Shown piece after piece: positions 14,931-15,416 of a DNA stretch of 15,416 bases; the first letter of the stretch is position 1; every line of letters starts with the position of its first letter. This DNA comes from JAYSRU01 sp043720875. Its GTDB lineage: Bacteria; Bacteroidota; Bacteroidia; Flavobacteriales_D; Crocinitomicaceae. Under the pieces are notes generated by a model. It worked only from the letters and a program-made list of their open reading frames with translations. It was not told the origin of the DNA and made no database searches. Location: the NCBI GenBank assembly GCA_043720875.1, contig JAYSRU010000098.1:1-15416 (forward strand), read 5' to 3'. The position numbers and the translations under genes were made by a program.

Positions 14931-15416
14931 ATGAGTAAGAAAAAACGAGTTGGAGAAGGAATAAAGAGCGTAGTTTCGACTATGATGGACAGAGTTATGA
15001 ATAATGTACTAGTGAACGACCCATTCATAAAAGAAAAACATCATTCTTCAAAACCTCTTTACTCGGCATTGGTACCTGACGAAATATTTAAAGGTTCGCA
15101 TTTTGAAAGAAGATTTGTAACACCATTCGGTGGTGTTTGGGAAAAATTAGCACAAGTTGTAGCGCACGAAAATCACGGACATTGTTCAATGGGGCATAGT
15201 GTTAATGGCGTTGTTGGAAGTGAAAGTTTGCGAAGAATACAAGAAGTTCTAAACAACCTTGAACATAGTGGTAAAGGACAAGAAAAGGTTAAGCCTGACT
15301 GGACAAAAGAACTTGATTATATTAGACAAGGTGGTGGAGACCCAATTCCTGTTAGTGTAACTTGTGATATTTTCATCTACAACGAAGAGACAAATACAAA
15401 ATATGCTTTTGAGCTA
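14931..15416 (+). CDS. TdeIII-like type II restriction endonuclease, 3' end outside window
   Basis: The first 162 codons of a gene that runs off the window edge. The ATG at 14931 is the first possible start after an in-frame TAA. The product begins MSKKKRVGEGIKSVVSTMMD and continues with FIKEKHHSSKPLYSALVPDE, GSHFERRFVTPFGGVWEKLA, and near the edge CDIFIYNEETNTKYAFEL. The ordering and wording match what I remember of the TdeIII family of type II restriction enzymes; the last segment has the look of a PD-(D/E)xK core, with Asp in CDIF and Glu in FEL, the expected Lys lying just beyond the window. TdeIII itself is reported to cut GGNCC; specificity here is unknown. No methyltransferase precedes it, so the partner should lie to the right. 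Confidence 0.7.
   Translation, partial: MSKKKRVGEGIKSVVSTMMDRVMNNVLVNDPFIKEKHHSSKPLYSALVPDEIFKGSHFERRFVTPFGGVWEKLAQVVAHENHGHCSMGHSVNGVVGSESLRRIQEVLNNLEHSGKGQEKVKPDWTKELDYIRQGGGDPIPVSVTCDIFIYNEETNTKYAFEL

Noticed and set aside
1..15416. CRISPR arrays, tRNA or rRNA genes, insertion sequences, prophage genes
   Set aside because: No regularly spaced short repeats, no tRNA-like cloverleaf, no transposase or phage structural gene was seen; the only direct repeats are the 91-bp pair and the 14-bp duplication.

Overview
The window looks like chromosome of an AT-rich member of the Bacteroidota, probably a Flavobacteriales/Crocinitomicaceae-type bacterium. The evidence is two proteins ending in type IX secretion (T9SS) type A sorting domains, an S46 dipeptidyl-peptidase, a lipocalin-like lipoprotein, TlpA-type thioredoxin, TAnnTTTG promoter elements and few Shine-Dalgarno sequences. 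The genus is inference; no rRNA or other marker is present.

Left part (1-6120). A large minus-strand gene encodes a secreted PNGase F-related protein: the two halves of the PNGase F fold are separated by about 520 residues that include a LamG domain, and the protein ends in a CARDB-like region and a T9SS sorting domain. Divergent from it is a complete S46 exopeptidase with an intact catalytic triad and the Gly that marks DPP7-type specificity. It ends in a strong intrinsic terminator. Both products are secreted or periplasmic and fit a life on external protein and glycoprotein.

Middle part (6121-9128). A small lipocalin-like lipoprotein gene with its own terminator, then about 700 bp without a convincing gene, holding a short coding remnant. 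The lipoprotein gene and this gap are flanked by two direct copies of a 91-bp repeat that are 95-96% identical. After the second copy comes an exported thioredoxin-like (TlpA family) protein.

B12 part (9129-14224). A Bacteroidota-type promoter and a cobalamin riboswitch precede seven tightly packed or overlapping plus-strand genes: a DUF6580-type membrane protein (probable cobalamin/precursor transporter), a CWC-DUF5522 cysteine-rich protein, a hotdog acyl-CoA thioesterase, a secreted T9SS surface protein, and cobT, cobS and cobC for assembly of the cobalamin lower ligand. cobU and btuB are not in the run. The three unexplained genes sit inside the riboswitch-controlled unit and are the most interesting part of the window: they may be an under-described accessory set for B12 capture or use.

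Right end (14225-15416). A small dimeric alpha/beta-barrel (DUF3291-like) gene, a short region with three inverted repeats including a perfect 12-bp one, and the start of a TdeIII-like type II restriction endonuclease cut off by the window edge. The accessory, defence-type region probably continues to the right.
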